From: CAZABG01 sp964460985
GTDB lineage: Bacteria > Chlamydiota > Chlamydiia > Chlamydiales > Parachlamydiaceae
Assembly: GCA_964460985.1 (NCBI GenBank)
Contig: CAYWQX010000006.1
Location: forward strand, 1 to 64,000
Direction: 5' to 3'
DNA: 64,000 nucleotides
Below the pieces are notes generated by a model that was not told the origin of the DNA, searched no databases, and saw only the letters and a list, made by a program, of their open reading frames with translations. A program made the translations under genes and the position numbers. How positions within the stretch are numbered: the stretch's first letter is position 1; each line of letters opens with the position of its first letter. This document shows positions 18,573 through 26,369 of the stretch, piece by piece.

Positions 18573-19103
18573 ATGACGCTAGATACTATTCCCGGCGTAG
18601 ATCAATCGAATTACATCGCTACCCCTGTAAAAGCGAATCCCACCCTTATCACAGCTTTAGCGCTGACGATTTTAGGGGCTCTTATAACCATCGCATCCCC
18701 TTTGGTCGGTTTGGTCATTACCTCTGTGGCGATCGGTCTTGTGGTGTTGGGAGGAATTTTGCTTGCGGCCGGTATCGGCCTTAATTTCTTTGTAAGTTTT
18801 AAAAAGCCTGAGCCTAATGGCGAGTGGCTCGAAAATGGGACTGCCGTTCGCTTTGCTCTAGAACTTGGAGCTCCACAGGATATCAGCGCTAAAATCAAGG
18901 AAGGGATTGTAACTTTAAGAATTGATGGCAATGAGCATGTTTTTAGCCAGATTCCGCACTATAAGCATACCGTTATTGAGCAGGGGAGTTTCATTTTTAA
19001 AAAAGAAAATGCCGAGGATTGGTTGAAACAATTCACGAAGGTTCATGTTGAACAGGAAAACGCCGGAAACACTACTAAACTCACACTCCATTTTGATAAG
19101 TAA
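18573..19103 (+). CDS. Inc-like protein with two-helix hydrophobic domain
   Basis: The start is the ATG at 18573 (MTLDTIPGVD), preceded 7 bases upstream by AAAGGAG; an upstream in-frame ATG at 18540 has no such site. Residues 20-75 form a bilobed hydrophobic domain of two adjacent helices separated by a short turn, the hallmark of chlamydial inclusion-membrane proteins. The remaining 100 residues are hydrophilic with strands ('EGIVTLRIDGNEHVFSQI') and would face the host cytosol if the protein is an Inc. No family is recognised. A GC-rich hairpin follows the stop codon. Confidence 0.65.
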   Translation: MTLDTIPGVDQSNYIATPVKANPTLITALALTILGALITIASPLVGLVITSVAIGLVVLGGILLAAGIGLNFFVSFKKPEPNGEWLENGTAVRFALELGAPQDISAKIKEGIVTLRIDGNEHVFSQIPHYKHTVIEQGSFIFKKENAEDWLKQFTKVHVEQENAGNTTKLTLHFDK

Positions 19104-19107
19104 GGAT

Positions 19108-19134
19108 GAGGGGGGATAGGACCCCCTCAAAAAT
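19108..19134 (+). terminator. Hairpin terminator
   Basis: A GAGGGGG / CCCCCTC stem with a loop of about 6 bases lies 5 bases after the stop codon at 19103, in the 31-base gap between two convergent genes. It lacks a strong T tract. Confidence 0.5.
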
Positions 19135-19404
19135 CTACCTTGGATTATTCTGATACGTTTGGGGTGGATTGTAGTAATAAGCATCCTGAGGTGTATTGTT
19201 GAAGCGGGAATTAGGGTTTACATTCGGCCAGTTCGGATCATTGAAGTAGTTATTCGATGAAGGGTCGTTTGGAAACTCATATCCTTCGGTACTTTGCTGA
19301 TTTGACTGAAGTCTGTTTTGCTCGGTATTCGGAACAATATGATCGTTCGGGTTAAAGCTCAAGAAAGGCAATCCCACTAAAACATAAAGAGCCCATTGTT
19401 TCAT
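19135..19404 (-). CDS. Small secreted Asn/Pro-rich protein (paralogue 1)
   Basis: The start is the ATG at 19404 with AAGAGG 7 bases upstream; longer in-frame starts run into the neighbouring gene. Residues 1-18 are a signal peptide (MKQWALYVLVGLPFLSF). The mature part of about 70 residues is dominated by Asn, Pro, Tyr and Gln and contains 'FPNDPSSNNYFNDPNWPNV'. The upstream neighbour carries the same motif with one change, so these are tandem paralogues. Low complexity and export suggest a surface or periplasmic role, unknown to me. Confidence 0.65.
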   Translation of the reverse strand: MKQWALYVLVGLPFLSFNPNDHIVPNTEQNRLQSNQQSTEGYEFPNDPSSNNYFNDPNWPNVNPNSRFNNTPQDAYYYNPPQTYQNNPR

Positions 19405-19414
19405 AAAATACCTC

Positions 19415-19822
19415 TTATTCATTGACGTAAGGGTTTGCATTATTGTAGTCGTCTCCAGGCTGAACATTTGGCCAGTTCGGATCATTGAAATAGTTGTTCG
19501 ACTGAGGATCATTAGGGAATTCAACCGCCGGATTGGCATAAGGGTCTATATAATAGCCGCCTCCGTCATATCCCCCCCCATAACCCGAATTATTTAAAAC
19601 TTCGTGGTCTCTTACCCAATTGTTGAAATTCTGCTGATCGGTGCGATGATTGTACTCTTGGCTGTAATTATGGTTGTAGCCGTTAGGGGAGCGATTAGCA
19701 TCGCCGTGGTTGTAATTCCCCTCAGCTCTCCCTTCACCGCCTCTTCCGCCGCCTCCTCCTTCACCTCTTGCATGAAGCATAGGCAAAGTCAAAAGGCAAG
19801 CAATCATGAACCAACGAATCAT
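19415..19822 (-). CDS. Small secreted Gly/Asn-rich protein (paralogue 2)
   Basis: I chose the ATG at 19822 (MIRWFMIACLL) because GGGAG lies 5 bases upstream. The signal peptide covers about residues 1-18, ending at 'LHARG'. A Gly/Arg-rich stretch follows ('GEGGGGGRGGEGRAEG'), then Asn/Tyr/His-rich sequence, a Gly-Tyr cluster ('GYGGGYDGGGYY') and the block 'FPNDPQSNNYFNDPNWPNV' shared with the neighbour at 19135. Disordered and probably secreted; function unknown. Ten bases separate it from the downstream paralogue. Confidence 0.65.
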   Translation of the reverse strand: MIRWFMIACLLTLPMLHARGEGGGGGRGGEGRAEGNYNHGDANRSPNGYNHNYSQEYNHRTDQQNFNNWVRDHEVLNNSGYGGGYDGGGYYIDPYANPAVEFPNDPQSNNYFNDPNWPNVQPGDDYNNANPYVNE

Positions 19823-19846
19823 ATCAACTCCCTTCAATAAAGCGAT

Positions 19847-20188
19847 TTAATTGGGTGGGTAATAGGGATTATTAGGGTTGGTATTGGGATCCGGGGTGAC
19901 TGTTGTCTCCTCCTGAGGGGCCACAATCACGGCTCCATTTCCACCGCCATAACCACCATAGCCGCCATAACCACGATTATCGTAAGCTTTTTGAGCATTT
20001 TCCCTCTGTTCAGGAGACAAAGCATGATTCTCATTATAGTGATGCGATTCCATCTCATGTTGCTGTTGCTGTGAGAAATTGTGCGATTCGGGTCTTTGTT
20101 CTGATCTTTCAGAGCCTTCAGGACGCATTTCGCCTCTTCCGTACAAGAGTGGAACAGCTAAAACGCCAATAAGTAGCCATTTATTCAT
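19847..20188 (-). CDS. Small secreted Gln/His/Gly-rich protein (paralogue 3)
   Basis: The start is the ATG at 20188 (MNKWLLIGVLAVPLLYG), preceded by a GAGGGGGG ribosome binding site. The signal peptide ends near 'YGRGE', very close to the 'HARGE' end of the neighbouring paralogue. The mature part has Gln/His/Ser repeats, a 'GGYGGYGGYGGG' run and a C-terminal Asn-Pro-rich tail ('DPNTNPNNPYYPPN'). Composition and order show that it belongs to the same tandem family of three. It is the first gene of the cluster. Confidence 0.65.
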   Translation of the reverse strand: MNKWLLIGVLAVPLLYGRGEMRPEGSERSEQRPESHNFSQQQQHEMESHHYNENHALSPEQRENAQKAYDNRGYGGYGGYGGGNGAVIVAPQEETTVTPDPNTNPNNPYYPPN

Positions 20189-20263
20189 AGATACCCCCCT
20201 CAAAGAGTAAATTCTCTTATAACTTTAGTTTATAAAAAAAATTATATTAGTAATATAAACTTC

Positions 20264-21652
20264 ATGCGATTACCGATAGCAACCCCTAAAGAATTGAGTT
20301 ATCTCTCTGAAATACAAGGGGATCAGGAACTTTTTAATCTTTTGAGTCAAAATTTTGCCGAAAGCGTCCGTTTTTTTGAGGTGATGGCCGAAGACAGCGA
20401 TTGGATAGCTGCTCATAACGACTTTACAAGAAAATACTTAAAATGGATAGCCGATCTCTATTTTGGTCAAAGACTAGATTTTTATACTTTAAGAAGATTG
20501 AGGAAGATTTTTCTTAAAAATTATCTCGCCCTAAAGCCTTTTCAAAAACCCGATTTCAAGCTGGAGCTCGGAGACGAAGTTTTTGAGGTGACAGCTTGGC
20601 TTTTTGCAAGCGCCTCTTTTTTCTTAAACGATTTAATAGGCTCCTCAAAAAATCGGGCGGCCAGACTTTCCAAAGCCGATCCGGAAGTGGCAAAATTGGT
20701 CTTTGAACTTGTGCAGGAAGGAGCTTCGAGGTTAGAAAGCGAGTCTGAACAAAGTTTAAAAAAAATTATACCCCTTGCACTTCAGTGGGGATTAAATGAA
20801 ATTGCTTTGAATGCGGAAGGCTATTTAAAACGGTGTTTAAATGATTTAAACGCGTTAGATACCCTTATTCTTGCAAGAAAAAACAACTGGAAGGCTCTGC
20901 AGGAAGCAAGCGCCGATTTTTACTCCCGGCTGAATTATGGCCTTACAATCAAGTTGGAAGAAGAGGATCTCTTTGTCATTTTTAATGATTTTAAAGAGCT
21001 TACCACCTTAGAAACTTATAAAAAAATAGCTCCCTATACCTCCGTCATAGGTCTAAGGGGGGATCTTGCCCAATTGCCGGAATTAGAATGGGTCATTCGT
21101 TCGGCTCCAAAACTCAAAGGGCTCGATTTAACCGAGACCTCAGAGCCGATTGCATTTACAGGAATTCCTCATAACCTGAAGATATTGATTTTAAAAAGGG
21201 CTTACTGGGTTTCAGCGGAGTTTTTAGAACAAGCAGCTCGCCTCTTACCCGAGCTTGAGAGGCTTGATCTGGAAGATGATACCTGGTTGAACTATGAATC
21301 ATTCGGCCTTATCAATCAGTGGCAAGGGCTCAAATCGCTCAATCTGAAAGGGCTTAAGCAAATTGAAAGCGGCGATTTAGGCTTAATTTTCTTAGGCTTG
21401 TTTCATCTAGAAACGTTAAACCTGAGCTATGTGAAAAAAGTTTCAGGCGTAGATATTGTGGAAAATGTGAGAAGTTTAAAAAGACTTCGAAACCTCGATT
21501 TAGAAGGCACTTTGATCGATGATGCCTCTCTTGCAGCCCTTTTGCAGGTTCATCCCCTGTTAGAGAAGCTGAATGTTCAAAATTGTGAAGTTAGTACAGA
21601 AATGATCTCAAAAATTAAAGGACGCTACCCTAAGCTTGAAATATCTTTTTGA
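20264..21652 (+). CDS. BTB-like / leucine-rich-repeat protein (candidate effector)
   Basis: This 462-residue protein has no signal peptide. Residues about 85-200 read like a BTB/POZ domain followed by a BACK-type helix: 'FKLELGDEVFEVTAWLFASA' and 'FFLNDLIGS' match the BTB pattern of a strand pair, a conserved inner residue and an S..F segment. From about residue 255 to the end there are leucine-rich repeats ('LKGLDLTET', 'LERLDLEDD', 'LKSLNLKG', 'LETLNLSY', 'LRNLDLEGT'). BTB-LRR proteins, probable adaptors for host cullin-3 ubiquitin ligases, are expanded in Parachlamydiaceae. The LRR part is clear and the BTB call is by pattern only. Its 3' end overlaps the ribF 3' end by 28 bases. Confidence 0.65.
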   Translation: MRLPIATPKELSYLSEIQGDQELFNLLSQNFAESVRFFEVMAEDSDWIAAHNDFTRKYLKWIADLYFGQRLDFYTLRRLRKIFLKNYLALKPFQKPDFKLELGDEVFEVTAWLFASASFFLNDLIGSSKNRAARLSKADPEVAKLVFELVQEGASRLESESEQSLKKIIPLALQWGLNEIALNAEGYLKRCLNDLNALDTLILARKNNWKALQEASADFYSRLNYGLTIKLEEEDLFVIFNDFKELTTLETYKKIAPYTSVIGLRGDLAQLPELEWVIRSAPKLKGLDLTETSEPIAFTGIPHNLKILILKRAYWVSAEFLEQAARLLPELERLDLEDDTWLNYESFGLINQWQGLKSLNLKGLKQIESGDLGLIFLGLFHLETLNLSYVKKVSGVDIVENVRSLKRLRNLDLEGTLIDDASLAALLQVHPLLEKLNVQNCEVSTEMISKIKGRYPKLEISF

Positions 21653-22497
21653 ATTTGTTTTTTTAGCTCAGCGAGATTTTCAAACTTTATCTCAGGTCTT
21701 ATATAGCGCTGAAACTCTACCTCAATAAACTCAAGGATGGGTTCAGCCATTTTGTGAAGGAGGTGCACTTCTAAAAGGGGAGGTCCTTCTCGTCCCACGG
21801 TAGGTGCAAAACCGAGATTGGCGATCGCTTTCACTTTATCCGTTCCAAAACGTGCTTTAACCTCCCATACCCCTAAGGGGGGGAGGGCTAAATCGGCTAC
21901 ATCGACGTTTAAAGTAGGAGTACCCAATTTTTCACCGAGATTTTGCCCCTTAACGATTTTCCCAAAAATAGAATAGGGACGTCCAAGATAGCTTGAGACC
22001 GTTTTTATGTCGCCTTCTTGAAGCTTCTGACGAATCAGGCTGGAGCTAATCGGAACTCCCTCCAAAGTGAAAGGAGGAATTGAAATAACATCTGCAGGTA
22101 TGTGCGGCGCTTTTAACCTGTCGGATCCGATTTTGCTATCGTGGCCCAAAACGAGAGATTTGAAATCTATGGAAGCGTGAGTTAGATCCAAAAATTCTTG
22201 AGCTGTCTGTTTAGAAAAGGGCGCGTCAAAATCTTGTATCACAATATATTCAACCCCTAGGGCTTCAATCAGCCTGAGCCTGTGCTCTAACGTCGTGATC
22301 ATTTTTTTCGAGTTTTTAGGGTTTAAAAATTTGGAAGGGTGGTCCTTAAAGGTGTAGACGACCGGAAAGAGATCAAGACTTAATGCGTGCGAAACCAGTG
22401 TGTGAATCACGCTTTGATGGCCTAAGTGAACCCCGTCAAATACTCCGATCGTAAGAAGGGATGGTCCGACAGAGGGTAGTTTATTCAGGCAGCGCAT
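21625..22497 (-). CDS. ribF: Bifunctional riboflavin kinase / FAD synthetase
   Basis: RibF converts riboflavin to FMN and then FAD. The N-terminal nucleotidyltransferase domain shows 'IGVFDGVHLGHQSVI' (HxGH-type motif, residues 17-31) and the 'SSSLIRQKLQEGD' motif near residue 150. The C-terminal flavokinase domain contains 'GRPYSIFGKIVKGQNLGEKLGTPTLNV'. At 290 residues it is near the usual 300. It overlaps the end of truB by 17 bases, so it is the last gene of the rpsA-ribF block. Confidence 0.93.
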   Translation of the reverse strand: MRCLNKLPSVGPSLLTIGVFDGVHLGHQSVIHTLVSHALSLDLFPVVYTFKDHPSKFLNPKNSKKMITTLEHRLRLIEALGVEYIVIQDFDAPFSKQTAQEFLDLTHASIDFKSLVLGHDSKIGSDRLKAPHIPADVISIPPFTLEGVPISSSLIRQKLQEGDIKTVSSYLGRPYSIFGKIVKGQNLGEKLGTPTLNVDVADLALPPLGVWEVKARFGTDKVKAIANLGFAPTVGREGPPLLEVHLLHKMAEPILEFIEVEFQRYIRPEIKFENLAELKKQIQKDISSLG

Positions 22498-23167
22498 GGA
22501 TAAAGAAGGGGCTAAGCTCTTGCAGGGTCATAGGTTTGAATAATGCCGAGCCGTCCACACTCTTTTCAAGATTAAATTTGCCTGAACGTGTTCTTTTTAA
22601 GGCAGAAAGGGTCGCATACGTTTTAAGCTTCAGACCAAGTTCATGGGAAATGGAGCGAATATAGGTTCCCTTAGAGCAGTCGATTTTTAGTTTTAAAAGG
22701 GGAAAATCATACTCTACTAAATCGACTTTCATTTTTACCAAAGCCGGTTTTCGTTCGATGGTAATCCCTTTTCTTGCTAAATCGTAGAGTTTTTGCCCTT
22801 TGACTTTTTTGGCTGAAAACATGGGGGGAATTTGAGCGATTTCACCTTGAAAGTGGGTGATCGCCTCTTTAACTTCATCGAGCGTCGGGATGTAATCGGA
22901 GGCGTGAGTGATAGTGCCGTCTGCATCATAGGAGTCGGTAGCAACGCCTAAAGTGATTTCAGCTTCGTAGCTTTTGTCCGATCCCATCAATTGATCGGAT
23001 AGGCGTGTAAAATTTTTCCCGACCAGTAAAAGCATGAGGCCGGTTGCCATAGGATCGAGCGTGCCGGCATGTCCGATTTTGCTGACGTTTAAAATTTTAC
23101 GTAAAATTCGGACAAGCTGGAAGGAGGTGGCCCCTTTGGGCTTGTCGATCACCAAAATTCCTTCCAT
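22481..23167 (-). CDS. truB: tRNA pseudouridine-55 synthase
   Basis: TruB makes the universal pseudouridine at position 55 of tRNA. The catalytic Asp is in 'GHAGTLDPMATGLM' (residues 33-46), and 'KSYEAEITLGVATDSYDADG' is the following conserved strand. At 228 residues it is shorter than E. coli TruB (314), lacking the C-terminal PUA-like domain, as in several chlamydial versions. It lies 5 bases downstream of rbfA and overlaps ribF. Confidence 0.93.
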   Translation of the reverse strand: MEGILVIDKPKGATSFQLVRILRKILNVSKIGHAGTLDPMATGLMLLLVGKNFTRLSDQLMGSDKSYEAEITLGVATDSYDADGTITHASDYIPTLDEVKEAITHFQGEIAQIPPMFSAKKVKGQKLYDLARKGITIERKPALVKMKVDLVEYDFPLLKLKIDCSKGTYIRSISHELGLKLKTYATLSALKRTRSGKFNLEKSVDGSALFKPMTLQELSPFFIHALPE

Positions 23168-23172
23168 ACAAG

Positions 23173-23538
23173 CTACTCTTCTCTCTCTTTTCGCTCTTTC
23201 GAGATGTCATTGAGGAGAGATTCGATCCGCATATGTTGATCGACGCTATCATCGAGTCTAAAATCAAGCTCGGGGAAAAAACGCATCACTACTTTATGTG
23301 AGGCGGTCACAGCGATAAATCCAGCTGCACTTCTTAAAGCATGAATGCTCTCTTGTTTTTGTTTATCATCGCCGATCACACTCACATAGACTTTAGCATG
23401 GTGCAGGTCTTTAGTGATGTCAACGCGGGTTACCGTGATGAGAGAAGAGACGTGAGGATTTTTGACATCCTCACGAATAACTTCTGAAATAACCTCTTTT
23501 AAAAGGGAGTTAAGCCTCTCGGTTCTATTGCTAGGCAT
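23173..23538 (-). CDS. rbfA: Ribosome-binding factor A
   Basis: RbfA is a 30S maturation factor needed for 16S rRNA 5' end processing. The 121-residue length and KH-like fold pattern are standard: 'RTERLNSLLKEVISEVIRE', 'VTRVDITKDLHHAKVYVSVIGD' and 'RFFPELDFRLDDSVDQHMRIESLL'. It lies between infB (9-base gap) and truB (5-base gap), the common nusA-infB-rbfA-truB order. Confidence 0.95.
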   Translation of the reverse strand: MPSNRTERLNSLLKEVISEVIREDVKNPHVSSLITVTRVDITKDLHHAKVYVSVIGDDKQKQESIHALRSAAGFIAVTASHKVVMRFFPELDFRLDDSVDQHMRIESLLNDISKERKEREE

Positions 23539-23547
23539 CGTGTCTCC

Positions 23548-26364
23548 TTATAAATCTTGCGAGAGATAAGTGATTTCATACGCTTCGATGATGTCGTTTT
23601 CTTTCGCATCATTAAAGCCATTGATCAAGATACCGCACTCAATGCCTTTTGCAACTTCACGAACGTCTTCCTTGATTTTCTTAAGGGAGGCGATAGTGCC
23701 TTTGAAGACCACATCATTGCCGCGTCTGACGCGGATAAGGTGATTGCGGTTGATGACTCCTTCCATAACTTGGCAGCCAGCGATCGTTCCCAGTTGAGAG
23801 GATTTGAAGGTGGCTTTGACAAGCGCTTTACCACGTTCAGTCTCGACAGAGATCTTATCGAGAAGGCCTTGCATGAGGGCTTTCACTTCGTCGATCGCGT
23901 GGTAGATGATATCGTGGAGCTTTACGATCACGCCTACTTCCTTAACGAGGAGGTCCGCATGGCTTTCAATCTGAGTATGGAAGCCCAGGATCACCGCTTT
24001 TGAAGCGGCTGCAAGCTGAACGTCGGACTCAGAAATTTCACCCACACCCGAGAATATGATGTTAAGTTCTGCTTTGGAAGACTCAATTTTTCCGAGAGCC
24101 ACTTTAAGGGCCTCAAGGGAGCCTTGTACGTCTGCTCGAAGAACCACGTTAAGGATTTTCTTGCCGCTTGCCGAAGCTTGGGTGAGGAGGTTTTCCATCG
24201 AAAGCTTCTTCTTCTGAAGAAGATTGGTTTGACGAAGACCTTCGGAGCGCATATCGGAAATTTCTTTCGCTTCTTTTTCGCTTTTGACAACGATAAACTC
24301 TTGACCCGCTTCCGGAAGGCCCGAAAGACCGGTGATCTCCACAGGATGGGAAGGACCTGCCGTCTCAATCTCTTTGCCGTTTTCGTCGTACATGGTTTTA
24401 ACCCGTCCCCAGAACGATTCAAAGACGAGAGAGTCGCCCTTTTTGAGCGTTCCGTTTTGTACGAGAACGGTCGCTTTCGCACCAAGCCCTTTATGCATTT
24501 CGGACTCGATGACCGAGCCTCTTGCACGGCTTTTGGGATTCGCTTTCAGTTCAAGAACTTCAGCTTGAAGAGCTAACATTTCCAAAAGCTCTTTAATCCC
24601 GTCGCCGGTTATAGCCGAGCAGTTAACAGTAATGGTTTGACCGCCCCAGGCTTCGGGCAACAGTTCTTGTTCAGAGAGCTGGCGATAGACCGTTTCAGGG
24701 TTGAAGTTCGGTTTATCCGATTTGTTGATAGCAACCACGATGATAACCCCTGCCGCTTTGGCGTGCTGGATCGCTTCAATCGTTTGTTGTCTTATCCCTT
24801 CATCTCCAGCCACAACGAGGACTACGATGTCGGTTACGTTGGCCCCTCTTGCTCTCATTGCAGAAAACGCTTCGTGACCCGGAGTATCAAGGAAGGCGAT
24901 ATCTCCGACTGCCGTGTGAGACATGAAAGCCCCGATATGCTGCGTGATCGCTCCTGCTTCGCCGGAAGCACGATTAGATTTACGGATGTAGTCGATTAAG
25001 CTCGTTTTACCATGGTCTACGTGACCCATGAAGGCAACCACAGGAGGCCTGATCACGAGCTCGTCTTCAGGGGACTCTTTAATCTCCTGCTGGATTGATT
25101 TGTCAGTGATACGGATTCTATCTTCTTTCGAAGTATCGATGGTTATTTCGCATCCAAACTCATGGCCGAGAAGCTGAATGGTGGTTTCATCATCCAAAAT
25201 ACTGTTAAGAGTTACAACCACGCCTTGCAAAAAGAGTTTTTGAATCAGCTGAGAAGCCTTAAGCTTCATCTCGGCTGCCAAATCTTTTAAAAGGATCGGC
25301 AATCTGACCTTTAAGGAGGTCGGGCGAATCGTGATATCTTCTTCTTCTCTGAACTGCTTGGAGGATTTCTTTTTTCTCCAACGAGCTTCATCTTCCCCTG
25401 CGCTCAACCCTTGGCGATCGCGTGAGTCAAAACGTCCGGCTTCCGTTTTTTTAGCCGGTTTTACATCGCGATACTCTTTAAACTTAGCTTTTTTAGCGCT
25501 CTCTTTATCGGCCTCTTGGACAGCCGGTGCAGGCGTCGTGGTTTGAGGCGCAGGTCTTGGACCTTGAGGACGAGGCTGGCCTGGGCGGAAAGGTTCACGA
25601 GGACCGCCTGGATGAGGACGATTGTAGTTGCCGCCTTGATATCCACCTTGGGAAGGGCCTCGATTAGTTTGTGGGGGTGGAGAAGGAGGTCTTTTAGGGG
25701 GGACTAAGTCTTTTACGTGCTTTCCGGTTGGACCGAATTTTTCTCTGACCGGAAGATCTTTTAAGAACGTATGCGGCTCTTTAGGTCGAAGAAGTTTATG
25801 GTGCGAAGAGATGACCACTTCAGGTTTTGGAGGGGGAATCTTTTTCGCAGGCTCTTTTTTAGGAAGATCTTGGAATTTGCTCGCATGAGCTTTCAGTGTT
25901 TCTATAGGGGGTTCTTCCTTAATTTCGACTTGAGGGGCAATAGGTTCAGCCGCCACCTCTTTAGGTGGAGTGTATTCTTCGACAGGTTCAGAGATATGTT
26001 CAAACACTTCTGATTCCTCTTCGGCAGCTTGAGGAGAAGTTGCGCTCTCTTGAGATTCTCTGAAAGCAGATTTGGATCTTGCTTTCATGCGAGGAGCTTC
26101 TTCTTTAACCTCTTCTTCAGGAAGAGGGGAGGGAGAGGGGGCCGCTTTTGCTTTCGGCTCGCCCTTCGCTTTTATTTCAGGTTTTGCCTTTTCTTCAGGT
26201 TTCGCAGAAGCTTTGGCTTTTTCTTGCGGAGTTTCCGCCGCAGGAAGCTCAGGATTAACCTCTTTCTCTTCTTTCTTTTTTAAGACGGTTTTCTTGATGT
26301 TGCCAAGATTGACCGCCTGTGCGATTTGCGTATTCTTAATGTTAATTTTGAGGTTCTTGGCCAA
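23548..26364 (-). CDS. infB: Translation initiation factor IF-2
   Basis: IF-2 is the GTPase that brings initiator tRNA to the 30S subunit and promotes subunit joining. The 938 residues comprise a long, low-complexity N-terminal region (about 1-350; Lys/Glu/Pro/Ala-rich, with a Gly/Arg/Pro-rich part around 225-285), an IF2N-like segment, and the GTPase domain beginning near residue 440 ('FMGHVDHGKTSLIDYI', 'DTPGHEAF', 'NKSDKP'). Domains II-IV follow, and the chain ends 'DIIEAYEITYLSQDL'. The low-complexity region creates many open shadow frames on the other strand. It starts 5 bases after nusA. Confidence 0.97.
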   Translation of the reverse strand: MAKNLKINIKNTQIAQAVNLGNIKKTVLKKKEEKEVNPELPAAETPQEKAKASAKPEEKAKPEIKAKGEPKAKAAPSPSPLPEEEVKEEAPRMKARSKSAFRESQESATSPQAAEEESEVFEHISEPVEEYTPPKEVAAEPIAPQVEIKEEPPIETLKAHASKFQDLPKKEPAKKIPPPKPEVVISSHHKLLRPKEPHTFLKDLPVREKFGPTGKHVKDLVPPKRPPSPPPQTNRGPSQGGYQGGNYNRPHPGGPREPFRPGQPRPQGPRPAPQTTTPAPAVQEADKESAKKAKFKEYRDVKPAKKTEAGRFDSRDRQGLSAGEDEARWRKKKSSKQFREEEDITIRPTSLKVRLPILLKDLAAEMKLKASQLIQKLFLQGVVVTLNSILDDETTIQLLGHEFGCEITIDTSKEDRIRITDKSIQQEIKESPEDELVIRPPVVAFMGHVDHGKTSLIDYIRKSNRASGEAGAITQHIGAFMSHTAVGDIAFLDTPGHEAFSAMRARGANVTDIVVLVVAGDEGIRQQTIEAIQHAKAAGVIIVVAINKSDKPNFNPETVYRQLSEQELLPEAWGGQTITVNCSAITGDGIKELLEMLALQAEVLELKANPKSRARGSVIESEMHKGLGAKATVLVQNGTLKKGDSLVFESFWGRVKTMYDENGKEIETAGPSHPVEITGLSGLPEAGQEFIVVKSEKEAKEISDMRSEGLRQTNLLQKKKLSMENLLTQASASGKKILNVVLRADVQGSLEALKVALGKIESSKAELNIIFSGVGEISESDVQLAAASKAVILGFHTQIESHADLLVKEVGVIVKLHDIIYHAIDEVKALMQGLLDKISVETERGKALVKATFKSSQLGTIAGCQVMEGVINRNHLIRVRRGNDVVFKGTIASLKKIKEDVREVAKGIECGILINGFNDAKENDIIEAYEITYLSQDL

Positions 26365-26369
26365 AGTGT

